Below are positions 1 through 8,282 of a DNA stretch of 28,325 nucleotides, one piece after another. The notes beneath the pieces were generated by a model. It searched no databases. It was given only the letters and a program-made list of their open reading frames with translations, and had not been told where the DNA came from. Source of the DNA: Minisyncoccota bacterium (GTDB lineage Bacteria; Verrucomicrobiota; Lentisphaeria; Oligosphaerales; MVZH01); NCBI GenBank assembly GCA_021734725.1, contig JAIPIM010000008.1:1-28325 (forward strand), read 5' to 3'. The first letter of the stretch is position 1. Each line of letters starts with the position of its first letter. The translations under genes were made by a program, and so were the position numbers.

Positions 1-109
1 CGTGACGACTTTCGTACCCAAATTTATGACATCAAAAATCTAAAAACGACTTTCGTGAAATCCTATAATTCACCGACAACAACACTTTTTCGCCCATTTT
101 CTCACGGCT

Positions 110-1204
110 TCAGGGTTCCGCCTTCCAGCTCCGCACTTCATCGTACATGGCCACGAGGTTTTCCGGCGGCGTATCGGGTTGCAGGGTATGTGACGGCGCC
201 AGGATGTACCCCTCCGGCCCCAGTGTCTCGATGCGGCTGCGCACCTCGGCGCGAACGTCTTCCGGCGTCCCGGTCACCAGGGTCTGCTGAATGTCGATCC
301 CGCCATGAAAGCACAGGTCTTTCCCATAGGCTTTTTTGATGCGGGCCGGGTCCATTCCCGCGGCGGAAGTCTGGATGGGGTTCAACACATTCACCCCGGC
401 TTCGATGAGTTGCGGAATCATGTCAAAGATGGCGCCGCAACAATGGTGGTATCCCATGGCGCCATGTTTCTTCCCAAGATCGTAGTGGCGCTTCAGGCTC
501 GGCATAAAGAATTGCCCGATCATATCATTGCTGATCAGAAGTCCGTTCTGTGTTCCGTAATCATCGCCACTGCCAATCAGATCGACGGCGCCAGGATACT
601 TTCGAAAAATGATGTCAAGGCATCCCAGGGTGAATGCCTCGACGTTAGCCACAACGGCCTCGATCAAACCGGGATTCAGCGCCAGGTCGAGCATCATTTT
701 CTCGAGTCCAACCATGGCCCAGGGGACCCCGAATGGACCGATAAATCCCATTTCGAGCACGACCTTATCGGCCTTCCAGGTGCCCAAGTCAAAGCCGGCG
801 GGAACCTCCGGGAAAACCACTTCATCGGGCGTCGGCCAGTCATACGCTTCCACGTCGGCAATGGTTTCGGCGTTCGCCAACGGATGGTGGGTAACTTCCG
901 AATACACCGCACTTCCAGCCTGTATGCGTTCGCGGCGACACCCCCAGATGTCAACCGACACCCCTGGCTCGTCGGTTCGATTACGAGCCGTACGTTCGGG
1001 CAGCGACGGCCCCGCACCCAGCCCTGACCACAGCGAGGTAAAGTTGTTGCACCCAAAGTGCTCGGCAACAGATTTGTCGGCACCCAACCCCAGGTACTGG
1101 CGGAACCGTGCGTCGGATTCGGCACGCGCCTCGTAGGTGTACGGGATACGGTCTTTCGGGGGTTCACGCCGGATGGCGCGCATTAACGTTTCACGATTGT
1201 TCAT
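110..1204 (-). CDS. URO-D superfamily protein (MtaA/CmuA-like methyltransferase fold)
   Basis: A 364-residue protein of the uroporphyrinogen decarboxylase superfamily, the TIM-barrel group that also holds corrinoid-linked methyltransferases. The sequence shows GYHHCCG at residues 251-257, which fits the His-x-Cys zinc ligands of the MtaA type, and an APSHTLQPDTPPENL stretch near 336-350, the usual C-terminal loop of the family with Ser-His where MtaA-type proteins have a cysteine. The ATG is preceded by AAGGAAG about nine bases upstream. No haem genes are nearby, so haem synthesis is unlikely. In PVC bacteria such paralogues are often found beside sugar and methyl-compound catabolism, and the substrate is unknown. 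It is divergent from the KDG kinase cluster and separated from it by about 600 bases. Family call is firm; specific reaction is not assignable. Confidence 0.85.
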   Translation of the reverse strand: MNNRETLMRAIRREPPKDRIPYTYEARAESDARFRQYLGLGADKSVAEHFGCNNFTSLWSGLGAGPSLPERTARNRTDEPGVSVDIWGCRRERIQAGSAVYSEVTHHPLANAETIADVEAYDWPTPDEVVFPEVPAGFDLGTWKADKVVLEMGFIGPFGVPWAMVGLEKMMLDLALNPGLIEAVVANVEAFTLGCLDIIFRKYPGAVDLIGSGDDYGTQNGLLISNDMIGQFFMPSLKRHYDLGKKHGAMGYHHCCGAIFDMIPQLIEAGVNVLNPIQTSAAGMDPARIKKAYGKDLCFHGGIDIQQTLVTGTPEDVRAEVRSRIETLGPEGYILAPSHTLQPDTPPENLVAMYDEVRSWKAEP

Positions 1205-1251
1205 GACATAACTTCCTTGTTTGATCTATCCATCAATCTCATCTCAAAGAC

Positions 1252-1453
1252 TGAGCCCACTCCAAAAACGCAAGCTGGCCGTAATCAAAGGTTTCAGGTT
1301 TCAGGTTTCAGGTTTCGGGAATAACCTCTTAACTGCCTACGGGGCTTTCACTTGTAGCTTCTGATGCCTGAACACTGAACACTGAAACCTGCGACGCCTG
1401 GAGGCGTATTATGCGTTGTTCCCGCCAAAACCGCACTTTTTGGAGTGGACTCA
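1252..1453. repeat. MITE-like element, 17-bp terminal inverted repeats, AGAC direct flanks
   Basis: Positions 1252-1268 (TGAGCCCACTCCAAAAA) and 1437-1453 are inverted repeats matching at 16 of 17 bases. The 4-base sequence AGAC lies immediately outside both ends (1248-1251 and 1454-1457), as expected of a target-site duplication. The 202-bp interior has no plausible coding sequence. It includes a GTTTCAG heptamer tract (about 1290-1318) partly complementary to a CTGAACACTGAAACCTG stretch near 1372-1390, so the element can fold back on itself. It lies in the spacer between the divergent URO-D and KDG kinase genes. A chance or regulatory inverted repeat is the alternative. Confidence 0.5.
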
Positions 1454-1682
1454 AGACTTAAAGCACTATAGCACTGCTCGGCCGCCAGACTGAGTATCGC
1501 GACATAACGTGACAGTACACGGCAAACAATCAAATTGAGTGCCGTATTGCCACCGTCCCGATGTCGTTGCATGTGAACTCTGGTTTTTCGGCGGAGACTC
1601 GCCCTTCCGGGGTTGGTTTTTCACATCCCGGGTATCATATTTATATCTTATTTACGCGATGTTCGCAGACTCCTGCAAACGA

Positions 1683-1787
1683 GCTTTTGCGCGAGTGGTT
1701 GGTGGTTCGTGGTTCTCAGTTCAAAAACCACGCACCAAGAACCAAGAACCAAGAATTGCGGAACACGACATTTCGCCATTCTCTAAG
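1683..1787 (+). repeat. Dispersed hairpin element, copy 1, upstream of KDG kinase
   Basis: An approximately 105-bp element ending about 23 bases before the KDG kinase start. It holds an imperfect hairpin: GGTTCGTGGTT (1704-1714) pairs with AACCACGCACC (1726-1736) at 10 of 11 positions. The motif blocks CGCGAGT, TTCTCAG, AAAAAC, AGAATTGCGG, ACGACATTTC and ATTCTCTA recur in order, in reverse complement, at 8283-8395, upstream of the PEP-CTERM gene. The stem differs between copies by a compensatory pair change. It could be a 5' UTR RNA structure or a REP-like dispersed repeat. Confidence 0.6.
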
Positions 1788-1796
1788 CAATGACGT

Positions 1797-1806
1797 AAAG
1801 GAGGAA
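1797..1806 (+). promoter_or_regulatory. Strong ribosome binding site fixing the KDG kinase start
   Basis: AAAGGAGGAA lies just upstream of the ATG at 1810. The same frame stays open back to 1561, but that upstream stretch runs through the dispersed hairpin element and has no family match, so 1810 is the start. Confidence 0.85.
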
Positions 1807-1809
1807 GCA

Positions 1810-2898
1810 ATGTACCTGACATTTGGCGAGATTATGATGCGGATTGCACCCGACGGATTTTTACGCTTTCAGCAGGCCATGCCCGGAAAAGTGAACGTGA
1901 AATTCGCCGGTGGTGAAGCGAATGTTGCGGCATCGCTTGCCATGTTTGGAAACCAGACCCGCTATCTAACCGCAATTCCGGACACCCCAATCACCCAGAG
2001 TATGCTGACTGTGCTTCGCGGTCTTCAAATCGATACCAAACACATACTCATGCGCAAGGAAGGACGCTTCGGTGTGTATTTCCTTGAAACCGGGGCCAAT
2101 CAGCGCAGTTCCAATGTCGTTTATGACCGCGAGGGAACCGCCATCTCCCAGGCGGCCCCGTCGGAATACGACTTCGATGCCGCCCTGGAGGACGTGCACT
2201 GGGTACACACCACGGGCATCACACCGGCACTGAGCCGAAACGCATTCGAGTCGGCTCTTGAGCTGGTACGACGAGCCAAGGAAAAAGGGGCAACCGTATC
2301 CTGCGACCTGAACTTTCGCAAAAAACTGTGGCGCTGGCAGCCGGATCGCAAACAGAAGGCACTGGCAAAAGAATGTATGAGTCAGATCCTGGCCTACGTC
2401 GACGTGGTCATCGGTAACGAAGAAGACGCCGCGGACGTCCTTGGCATTCACGCGGAAGGCACGTCGGTGGAGGCAGGGCAGATCAACGCGGCGGCCTATG
2501 AAAAGGTGGCGCGAACGATCGTCAGGGATTTCCCGAATGTCAGTCGAGTGGCAATCACCCTGCGTGAAAGTATTTCGGCTACACACAACAACTGGGGCGG
2601 CATGTTGTTCGATAGCGAAACCGACAAAGCCTATCTGGCGCCACTGGACGATGATGGAAACTACCGCTCCTACGAAATCCGAAGCATCGTCGACCGGGTC
2701 GGCGGCGGTGACTCCTTCGGCGCGGGGCTGATTCATGCGCTTAACAGCGAGGACTTCGCAGATCCTGAGCTGGCCATCCGCTTTGCGGTTGCCGCAAGTT
2801 GTCTGAAACATTCGATCAAAGGCGATTTCAACTACGTGACACTGGACGAGGTGAAGGCACTCGCCGGTGGTCAGGCTTCGGGCCGGGTAAGGAGGTAG
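1810..2898 (+). CDS. kdgK: 2-keto-3-deoxygluconate kinase (PfkB family)
   Basis: A 362-residue PfkB-family sugar kinase, predicted to phosphorylate 2-keto-3-deoxygluconate (or the galacto epimer) at C6 with ATP in the cytoplasm. The N-terminus MYLTFGEIMMRIAPDG and GGEANVAASLAMFG are the typical KdgK sugar-binding opening. The C-terminal GGGDSFGAG (residues 298-306) is the PfkB signature with catalytic base D301. Length is slightly longer than the usual 310-350. The start at 1810 has a strong Shine-Dalgarno. The next gene, a KDPG/KDPGal aldolase, begins two bases after the stop, so the two are almost certainly co-transcribed and carry out consecutive steps. Substrate stereochemistry cannot be read from sequence; the aldolase's resemblance to DgoA leaves the galactonate branch open. 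Confidence 0.9.
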   Translation: MYLTFGEIMMRIAPDGFLRFQQAMPGKVNVKFAGGEANVAASLAMFGNQTRYLTAIPDTPITQSMLTVLRGLQIDTKHILMRKEGRFGVYFLETGANQRSSNVVYDREGTAISQAAPSEYDFDAALEDVHWVHTTGITPALSRNAFESALELVRRAKEKGATVSCDLNFRKKLWRWQPDRKQKALAKECMSQILAYVDVVIGNEEDAADVLGIHAEGTSVEAGQINAAAYEKVARTIVRDFPNVSRVAITLRESISATHNNWGGMLFDSETDKAYLAPLDDDGNYRSYEIRSIVDRVGGGDSFGAGLIHALNSEDFADPELAIRFAVAASCLKHSIKGDFNYVTLDEVKALAGGQASGRVRR

Positions 2899-2900
2899 CC

Positions 2901-3533
2901 ATGAACCAACACGCATTAGCGGACGTGCAACAGGATCTGGAAAGGGCCCCCGTAATCGCTATCCTGCGGGGCGTGACCCCCGACTCTATACTGCCGGTCT
3001 GCGAAGCGCTGGCCGAGGCGGGTGTTCAATTCATTGAAGTCACCATGAACTCGCCCGAACCATTGGACAGCATCCGCAAAGCAGCCGATTCCTTCGCCGA
3101 CCGCGGTATCCATGTCGGAGCGGGCACTGTCCTTAAACCGACGGAAGTCGACGCCGTCGCCGAGGCCGGAGGAACGTATATCATCTCCCCGAATACAAAT
3201 CCTGAAGTCATCCGCCGGACGAAGGCACTCGGCCTTGTTTCCATCCCCGGCTTTCTAACGCCCAGCGAAGCGTTTGAGGCAGTCGAAGCAGGTGCCGACT
3301 TGCTGAAGTGCTTCCCGGCCGGCCAGCTCGGTCCCTCGTACATGAAGGACTTGAGAGCCGTCCTGCCCACGCCCGTCATCGCCGTGGGAGGAGTGAACCT
3401 GGATAACGTCCAAGACTATTTACAGGCAGGCGCCGCGGGCGTTGGAGTGGGCTCGGCACTGTACAAGCCAACCTACTCCACAAATAAAATTCGAGAAGAT
3501 GCCGCCACTTTTTTGGCTCGCGCTACACAATGA
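2901..3533 (+). CDS. 2-keto-3-deoxy-6-phosphogluconate/-galactonate aldolase
   Basis: A 210-residue class I aldolase of the Eda/DgoA family that splits the 6-phospho-2-keto-3-deoxy sugar acid into pyruvate and glyceraldehyde-3-phosphate. E46 in FIEVTMNSP and the Schiff-base lysine K136 in LLKCFPA are visible, with the family's GAGTVL and AVGGV segments. IAILRGVTPD, MNSP, GTVLKP and EVIRR are closer to my recollection of E. coli DgoA than of Eda, so KDPGal may be the preferred substrate. GGAGG at 2891-2895 and ATG at 2901 define the start; a longer open frame to 2799 only overlaps the kinase. It follows the kinase by two bases. A 75-bp repeat array begins 11 bases after its stop. Confidence 0.9.
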   Translation: MNQHALADVQQDLERAPVIAILRGVTPDSILPVCEALAEAGVQFIEVTMNSPEPLDSIRKAADSFADRGIHVGAGTVLKPTEVDAVAEAGGTYIISPNTNPEVIRRTKALGLVSIPGFLTPSEAFEAVEAGADLLKCFPAGQLGPSYMKDLRAVLPTPVIAVGGVNLDNVQDYLQAGAAGVGVGSALYKPTYSTNKIREDAATFLARATQ

Positions 3534-3544
3534 ACGCCGGCCCT

Positions 3545-3752
3545 GTAACGCGGTCCTCCGGGCCGCAAACCCGGCGCATGTGCGGGGCTGGAGACCCGCT
3601 TTACATGTGCGCCGGAGCAGTAACGCGGTCCTCCGGGCCGCAAACCCGGCGCATGTGCGGGGCTGGAGACCCGCTTTACATGTGCGCCGGAGCAGTAACG
3701 CGGTCCTCCGGGCCGCAAGCCGGCGCACCGGCAGGTCTGGCGACCCGCCCTA
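3545..3752 (+). repeat. Three tandem copies of a 75-bp double-hairpin repeat
   Basis: Copies begin at 3545, 3620 and 3695, an exact 75-base period. The first two are nearly identical; the third diverges after about 25 bases. Each full unit has a small hairpin, GCGGTCC-TCC-GGGCCGC (one G-T pair), followed by a longer imperfect one joining CCGGCGCATGT/GCGGG to CCCGC/ACATGTGCGCCGG around GCTGGAGA. The array sits between the aldolase stop and the sialidase start. Related copies lie after minus-strand genes at 14191-14270 and 8509-8568. Open frames crossing the array in both directions are artefacts of the repeat. Confidence 0.85.
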
Positions 3753-3776
3753 CTTTTGGCAAAAGGAAACTTCAGC

Positions 3777-4913
3777 ATGACCAGCATTTCGAAAACCGTT
3801 GACACAAAAACTTACCTCAATCCACCGGCCGTGATCCCCAACCCCGGTTCGGAATACGGCGCGGAGACGCGTGCGTTCCAAGGTATCTCCAGCCTGGCCT
3901 GCGGAAAGCAAGAACGCTTGTGGGCGGTGTGGTACGGCGGCATCACGCCGGGAGAAGATCACAACAACTACGTCATCCTGGCACTCAGCACAGACAACGG
4001 GCATACATGGTCCGACGAGAAACTGGTCATTGACCCCGATGGCGAGGGACCCGTGCGCGCCTTCGATCCAGAGGTCTGGATGGCGCCGGACGGCAAACTC
4101 TGGGTCTTCTGGGCACAGCATGACAGCCGCGACAGGTTCGGCACTCTTTCCGGTGTCTGGGCAGTAACGGCCAGCGAAGATGACGGGGCCGATGCGCAAT
4201 GGTCCGAACCGCGGCGCCTGTGCGACGGCGTGATGATGTGCAAGCCAATTGTCCTGTCAACCGGAGAATGGGCATTGCCGGTCTCTTTCTGGCACCGGCG
4301 CGAGGCAGGCAGTGCAGGCATGGTGGTATCGGATGACGGTGGTACAATCTGGACGGAACGCGGCGCATGCGATGTGCCACCAAACGTCCGCGATCATGAC
4401 GAACACATGATCGTGGAACGGCGTGACGGAACCCTGTGGACGCTGGTGCGTACAAGGTACGGTATCGGTGAAAGTACCTCATCGGACGGAGGAACAACAT
4501 GGACCCCCTTGACGCCATCTAAGATCCCTCACGCATGCAGCCGATTCTTCGTGCGTCGACTGGCTTCCGGTCGACTGCTGCTGGTACGGCACGATCCCGC
4601 CGACGGTAATTTCGCGAACGAAACATCCCGCGGCACACGGTCGCATCTCGCCGCCTTTCTCTCTGACGACGACGGCCATACCTGGCCATACCGACTGCTG
4701 CTGGACGAGCGCGCGGGGGTATCCTACCCCGACGGCGATGAAGCAGCGGACGGAACCATCTACATCACCTACGATTACAATCGCTACCACGAAAAAGAAA
4801 TCCTGATGGCCGCCTTCGGCGAACAAGACGTAGAGAGAGGTTCGACGGATGCCGAGTCCGTGCGCTTAAGAGTCTTGATCAATCAAGCGAGTGGAGAGAC
4901 GACTGAAGGATGA
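3777..4913 (+). CDS. Sialidase-like BNR/Asp-box six-bladed propeller protein
   Basis: A 378-residue protein of the BNR/Asp-box sialidase superfamily. Asp-box motifs (S-x-D-x-G-x-x-W) appear as STDNGHTW, SDDGGTIW, SSDGGTTW and SDDDGHTW, with a variant in SEDDGADAQW. There is no signal peptide, so it is predicted cytoplasmic unless exported by another route. Family members cleave sialic acids or other 2-keto sugar acids, and many PVC relatives are of unknown specificity. The start at ATG 3777 has AAAAGGAAA upstream; an alternative TTG at 3756 is in frame but has no such site. The stop TGA at 4911-4913 is formed inside a TGAAGGA heptamer tract. It follows the aldolase and precedes a DapA-family lyase, suggesting a shared pathway. 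Exact activity is unknown. Confidence 0.8.
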   Translation: MTSISKTVDTKTYLNPPAVIPNPGSEYGAETRAFQGISSLACGKQERLWAVWYGGITPGEDHNNYVILALSTDNGHTWSDEKLVIDPDGEGPVRAFDPEVWMAPDGKLWVFWAQHDSRDRFGTLSGVWAVTASEDDGADAQWSEPRRLCDGVMMCKPIVLSTGEWALPVSFWHRREAGSAGMVVSDDGGTIWTERGACDVPPNVRDHDEHMIVERRDGTLWTLVRTRYGIGESTSSDGGTTWTPLTPSKIPHACSRFFVRRLASGRLLLVRHDPADGNFANETSRGTRSHLAAFLSDDDGHTWPYRLLLDERAGVSYPDGDEAADGTIYITYDYNRYHEKEILMAAFGEQDVERGSTDAESVRLRVLINQASGETTEG

Positions 4914-4958
4914 AGGATGAAGGATGAAGGATGAAGGATGAAGGATGAAAGATGAAAG
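4904..4958 (+). repeat. TGAAGGA heptamer tract that supplies the sialidase stop codon
   Basis: Six perfect TGAAGGA units run from 4904 to 4945, followed by TGAAAGA and TGAAAG. The second unit contains the stop codon TGA (4911-4913) of the preceding gene, whose last residues are thus written by the repeat. Gain or loss of a unit would keep a stop in frame, since the first units would still read GAA-GGA-TGA. Related tracts lie at 8586-8599 and 18872-18938. Confidence 0.85.
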
Positions 4959-4971
4959 TCGCGGACACCAT

Positions 4972-4997
4972 GACAGACCACTGAAAATCCGGAATTG
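4972..4997 (+). repeat. Short dispersed 3' element, copy 1
   Basis: The stretch GACAGACCACTGAAAATCCGG followed by AATTG is similar to 18799-18830 (GACAAACCACTGAACATTCAG followed by AATTGGGTGTC) and to 6089-6109 (CCACATTCAGAATCGGGCGTC). All three follow the stop codon of a plus-strand gene in the same orientation, two of them after a GATGAAGGATGAAAG sequence. Confidence 0.55.
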
Positions 4998-5049
4998 ACC
5001 GACGATACCAAACAGCCACTCCACGCCAACTCCCAAAGGCCCTGAAACC

Positions 5050-5964
5050 ATGGATGCAACGGACATTCGCCACCATCTGACCGGACCGGTGATGTCACTG
5101 CGTACCCCCCTTGACAAGAACGGCGACATCGACCACAACGGCGTACGTAACATTATCGATGCCGGCATCGCCGGCGGATCGAAGACCGTGATGCTGACGG
5201 TCGGCGACAGCCACTACGATATCCTCAGTGACGACGAGATCGTGGAAATGACACGGGTAACAGTAGATCACACCGCGCAACGGGCAATGGTTATTGCCGC
5301 CGACCGATACCACGGAACGTCACGTGCGGTTGAATTCGCGACCTTTGCGAAAAGCACCGGCGCGGATATGGTCATGTGCCTGCCGCCCGACTGGGCACAG
5401 TCCACAACGCCACGTACATTGGCCGAACATTACGCCACTGTGGCAAGTGTCTTGCCGGTCATGATCGTCACCAATCGATTCATCCCCCGGGGCGAAGAGT
5501 TTGGCTTGGAAACACTGCAGCGCGCACTCGATGCTTCGACGAATGTCGTGGCCATTAAAGACGACATGTGCGGTGTGTTCGCCCAGAAGATGGCCGCTGC
5601 ACTGAACGAACGCTGCGCCATTATCTCGGGCGGCCAAAAACGGAACCACTTGAGCATGTATCCGTACGGCGGCGATGGTTACCTGTCCACCTTCGTTCAA
5701 TGCAAAACCGATGTCGCAAAACGGTACTGGCATGCCATCCAGAAGGATGATGTCCGCGACGCGGCACGGATTATTGCGCAGCAGGACGGTCCATTCTTCG
5801 ATTACGTAAAAAAACAGACCGGCAATTTCGATGCATGCATCCACGGCATGCTTGAACTGAACGGCCTGGCGCAACGCCATCGGCGCAAACCCTATTATAC
5901 CATCGGTGACGCCGAGCTTGAACAACTGGCGGACCGCCTGAAAACCCTCGGTCTCCTGCAATAG
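5050..5964 (+). CDS. DapA/NAL superfamily class I aldolase or dehydratase
   Basis: A 304-residue member of the dihydrodipicolinate synthase / N-acetylneuraminate lyase superfamily. It is expected to make or break a pyruvate-containing bond through a Schiff base on K170 (VVAIKDDMCG). Two conserved features are altered. The usual T-T-G-E loop reads TVGDS (50-54), and the catalytic Tyr-Asn pair is replaced by T141-N142 in VTNRF. It is therefore probably not a canonical DapA. A sugar-acid aldolase or dehydratase role, consistent with the nearby KDG kinase and KDPG aldolase, is inference. Acting on sialic acid after the upstream sialidase-like protein is an alternative. The ATG at 5050 has AAAGG about 11 bases upstream. 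Last gene of the plus-strand cluster. Confidence 0.75.
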   Translation: MDATDIRHHLTGPVMSLRTPLDKNGDIDHNGVRNIIDAGIAGGSKTVMLTVGDSHYDILSDDEIVEMTRVTVDHTAQRAMVIAADRYHGTSRAVEFATFAKSTGADMVMCLPPDWAQSTTPRTLAEHYATVASVLPVMIVTNRFIPRGEEFGLETLQRALDASTNVVAIKDDMCGVFAQKMAAALNERCAIISGGQKRNHLSMYPYGGDGYLSTFVQCKTDVAKRYWHAIQKDDVRDAARIIAQQDGPFFDYVKKQTGNFDACIHGMLELNGLAQRHRRKPYYTIGDAELEQLADRLKTLGLLQ

Positions 5965-6262
5965 CAAGACCAGTCGAAACTCAGAGTGTGTGGGGAAGCG
6001 GAGGTGTACGGCGTGACTTAACCCACCCACACATACTCACACACCCATACACCCAGACCGCCATATTTTCGCGGCTTGGAAGCCCCTCCCACATTCAGAA
6101 TCGGGCGTCTCGGTAAGACTTCGCTTTGGCGTACTTTTCGACGATGCTCGACCAGACAGGGACACGCACGGTGTGTGTGAGTCCCCTTCATGGACAAAAT
6201 GGGCTTATTATAATGTCGGGTGCTTCCAGGTTTTTCAACCCTAGCCTCAAAGGCTCAACGCG
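5965..6262. other. Convergent intergenic region with low-complexity CA-rich stretch
   Basis: About 300 bases between the convergent lyase and PEP-CTERM genes. It has an ACCCACCCACACATACTCAC-type CA-rich stretch near 6019-6056, a copy of the short dispersed 3' element (6089-6109), and a small AGCCT-CAA-AGGCT hairpin at 6243-6255 that may end the minus-strand transcript although it has no T-tract. I see no gene here. Confidence 0.55.
6089..6109 (+). repeat. Short dispersed 3' element, copy 2
   Basis: CCACATTCAGAATCGGGCGTC matches the second half of the element at 18799-18830 with a few substitutions. It lies about 125 bases after the lyase stop, in the same orientation as that gene. Confidence 0.45.
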
Positions 6263-8212
6263 CTATAACCTATTAGCTTCAGGGCGCCGTCTACGCAGGA
6301 TTGCGAGTGCACCGAGGGCAAGGAGCCCAAACGTGGTCGGTTCGGGAATGAACCCGGCCCCGTTGAGATAGACGTTACCACCGTCCATGGTGATCTCAGG
6401 TGTCCCGATGGGATACCAGTAGTCGTTGAGCACAATATTCCACCCGTCGAATGCACTGGTGTCAAGGCTACCGGCACTGAACAGAAGGAACCCATTGGGC
6501 GACGGCGGCGTGGTCTGTGACGTTTGCGTCGTATTAAGCAGATTTACGGTGATCGTTCCTTCGAGAAACAGGGTGCCGTCTACGGTCACCAGGTCCAGTG
6601 AGTCCGCCGAGCTCGCCTCCCAGTCGTAATACGTACCGCCCGCCAAGGTAAGGTCCTGGGCGACATTGAACGTATCGATGCTGGCACCGGGGGCCAGACG
6701 CGTCGTCGACGCCATGTCCACGTCACCGTCCACGGAACCGGATCCGCCGAGCGTACCCGCATTCGCCGTGACCGCGCCGGTAAATGTATTGTCGGCATTG
6801 AGATACAACGTGCCGCCACCGTTTTTAATAATACCGACGGATGCAGCACCCTCGCCAATCACGCCGTTCACGGTTGCCGTTTGCCCCGTGTCAATATCGA
6901 ACGTGTGGTCGGCGACGGTATCCAGGGTAATGGGAACGCCCGCGCCAATCGTCAGGTCACCGTCGGTTTTGTTCGCGATTGTTCCGCCGTCCCAGTTGAA
7001 CGCCACCGTGCCGTTCCCGCTGCCCTTCTGGATCGTCTGGGCTTCGATCGTTCCGCCGGACAGGTTCATGGTACCGGTTACATTATCACTGTTCGTGGCG
7101 TCGTCGTCGCCCAGCGTGATAGTGTCTGCAATCAGCTTTCCACCGTTCAACGTCGCGGTCCCAACGGCCTTTGGAGGATAGACCGACCCCGTCCCACCAA
7201 TCCAGCCGACACGCAGATGGGTGGCGTCAATGACACCGTCACCGAGGATCAGGCTTCCGTTCATACCGTTCGTAGAGTAATTGAACGCGCCGTCATAATT
7301 GCAACTACCCACGTAAAGATTCGAGACCAAGATATCCGCGCTGCCTCCAGACAGGTCTAACGTGCCGGAGGTGGTATAAGAATGCTTCCCTCCGAGGCTA
7401 TCGGCGATCGTGATCGTGCCAACACGGTCCCCGCCAATTCCGCGTAGCGTCACCTCGCCCGGCTCGCTCAGGCCATCCCAAAACTCGACAAGCCCGTTGT
7501 GGTAATCAGCCCCAATTCGGAACGTATTGACATTGATGTCATTGCTTTCTCCAAGCCGTACATAGTTGTTTCTTTGCCGCATCCTGCAATAACGGCCCAC
7601 ATCAATTGTACCCGCCGTGATGTCGTTGTCTTGGGCCAGGATCAGGTCGCCTCTTCCTTCGTTGCCATAGCCAATGGTGACGGCCCCGGCGGATCCCGCG
7701 TTGACATTGAATTTCGCCAGTTTGCTGAGATCCAGAATGGCATGATCGCAGTTCGTGTAGCTGTTACTTGCGTTGTACACAGCCACGTTGCCGTTAACGG
7801 TGAGAGTCCCGCCGCCCTGGAATTCCACGTTGGTCCGGTAGTCGTTCGCCCCTGACTGACTGTCGCCGACTCGGAAACTCCCGGTCACGGTAAGACTGTT
7901 GTCGGCGGTTATCCGTAAGGTATGCCCCTGGTCGCGCGGATCGGTCCCGTCCTCCGGATTGAGAGTGAGCGCTCCGATGCTGTAATTTCCGTCAACAATA
8001 CTGTTCACGGTTCCGATGGTTGTCATATCAGTGTTGAAAAATCTCACCGTATCGTCCGTGGTGAGATCGGAATCGGAGGGATCCCAGTTATCGCCAGTGC
8101 TCCAATTGTCAGTGCCGCCGCCACCGTCCCACGTAAGGTCCGTGGCAAACGTGCCGCTTGTGGTCAGCAGTACAATTCCGAGGGTGATTAGTGTTGCGTT
8201 GATGGTTTTCAT
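6263..8212 (-). CDS. PEP-CTERM surface protein with autotransporter-type strand repeats
   Basis: A 649-residue exported protein. The N-terminus MKTINATLITLGIVLLTTS then GTFA is a signal peptide. A serine/glycine/threonine/aspartate-rich region follows with repeated SGGTI / NGGKL / GGGTLYLNADNTFTGAVT segments. These match autotransporter-associated beta-strand repeats predicted to form a beta-helix. The C-terminus carries PEPTTFGLLALGALAI then an arginine-rich end, the PEP-CTERM sorting signal handled by an exosortase that is not in this window. The start at 8212 has AAAAGGAGCC six bases upstream; the longer open frame to 8275 adds an implausible basic leader. A surface or matrix component is likely. 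No catalytic domain is visible. Confidence 0.85.
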   Translation of the reverse strand: MKTINATLITLGIVLLTTSGTFATDLTWDGGGGTDNWSTGDNWDPSDSDLTTDDTVRFFNTDMTTIGTVNSIVDGNYSIGALTLNPEDGTDPRDQGHTLRITADNSLTVTGSFRVGDSQSGANDYRTNVEFQGGGTLTVNGNVAVYNASNSYTNCDHAILDLSKLAKFNVNAGSAGAVTIGYGNEGRGDLILAQDNDITAGTIDVGRYCRMRQRNNYVRLGESNDINVNTFRIGADYHNGLVEFWDGLSEPGEVTLRGIGGDRVGTITIADSLGGKHSYTTSGTLDLSGGSADILVSNLYVGSCNYDGAFNYSTNGMNGSLILGDGVIDATHLRVGWIGGTGSVYPPKAVGTATLNGGKLIADTITLGDDDATNSDNVTGTMNLSGGTIEAQTIQKGSGNGTVAFNWDGGTIANKTDGDLTIGAGVPITLDTVADHTFDIDTGQTATVNGVIGEGAASVGIIKNGGGTLYLNADNTFTGAVTANAGTLGGSGSVDGDVDMASTTRLAPGASIDTFNVAQDLTLAGGTYYDWEASSADSLDLVTVDGTLFLEGTITVNLLNTTQTSQTTPPSPNGFLLFSAGSLDTSAFDGWNIVLNDYWYPIGTPEITMDGGNVYLNGAGFIPEPTTFGLLALGALAILRRRRPEANRL

Positions 8213-8282
8213 GATGGCTCCTTTTCTGCGGTTTCGGTTCGTGGTTCTCGATTCGCGGTTTTTCTTACTTCTCACTTGTTAC

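Noticed and set aside
110..1204. Haem biosynthesis gene hemE
   Set aside because: It carries an MtaA-like His/Cys metal motif, and no haem genes are adjacent.
1561..1809. N-terminal extension of KDG kinase
   Set aside because: The in-frame stretch translates the dispersed hairpin element, while a strong ribosome binding site and conserved MYLTFGEI start lie at 1810.
3545..3752. CRISPR array
   Set aside because: The 75-bp units are directly tandem with no variable spacers, and no cas gene is nearby.
3420..3805. Four overlapping open frames of 90-112 residues across the repeat array on both strands
   Set aside because: They encode the repeat itself (arginine/alanine-rich repeats), and the aldolase and sialidase frames explain the ends.
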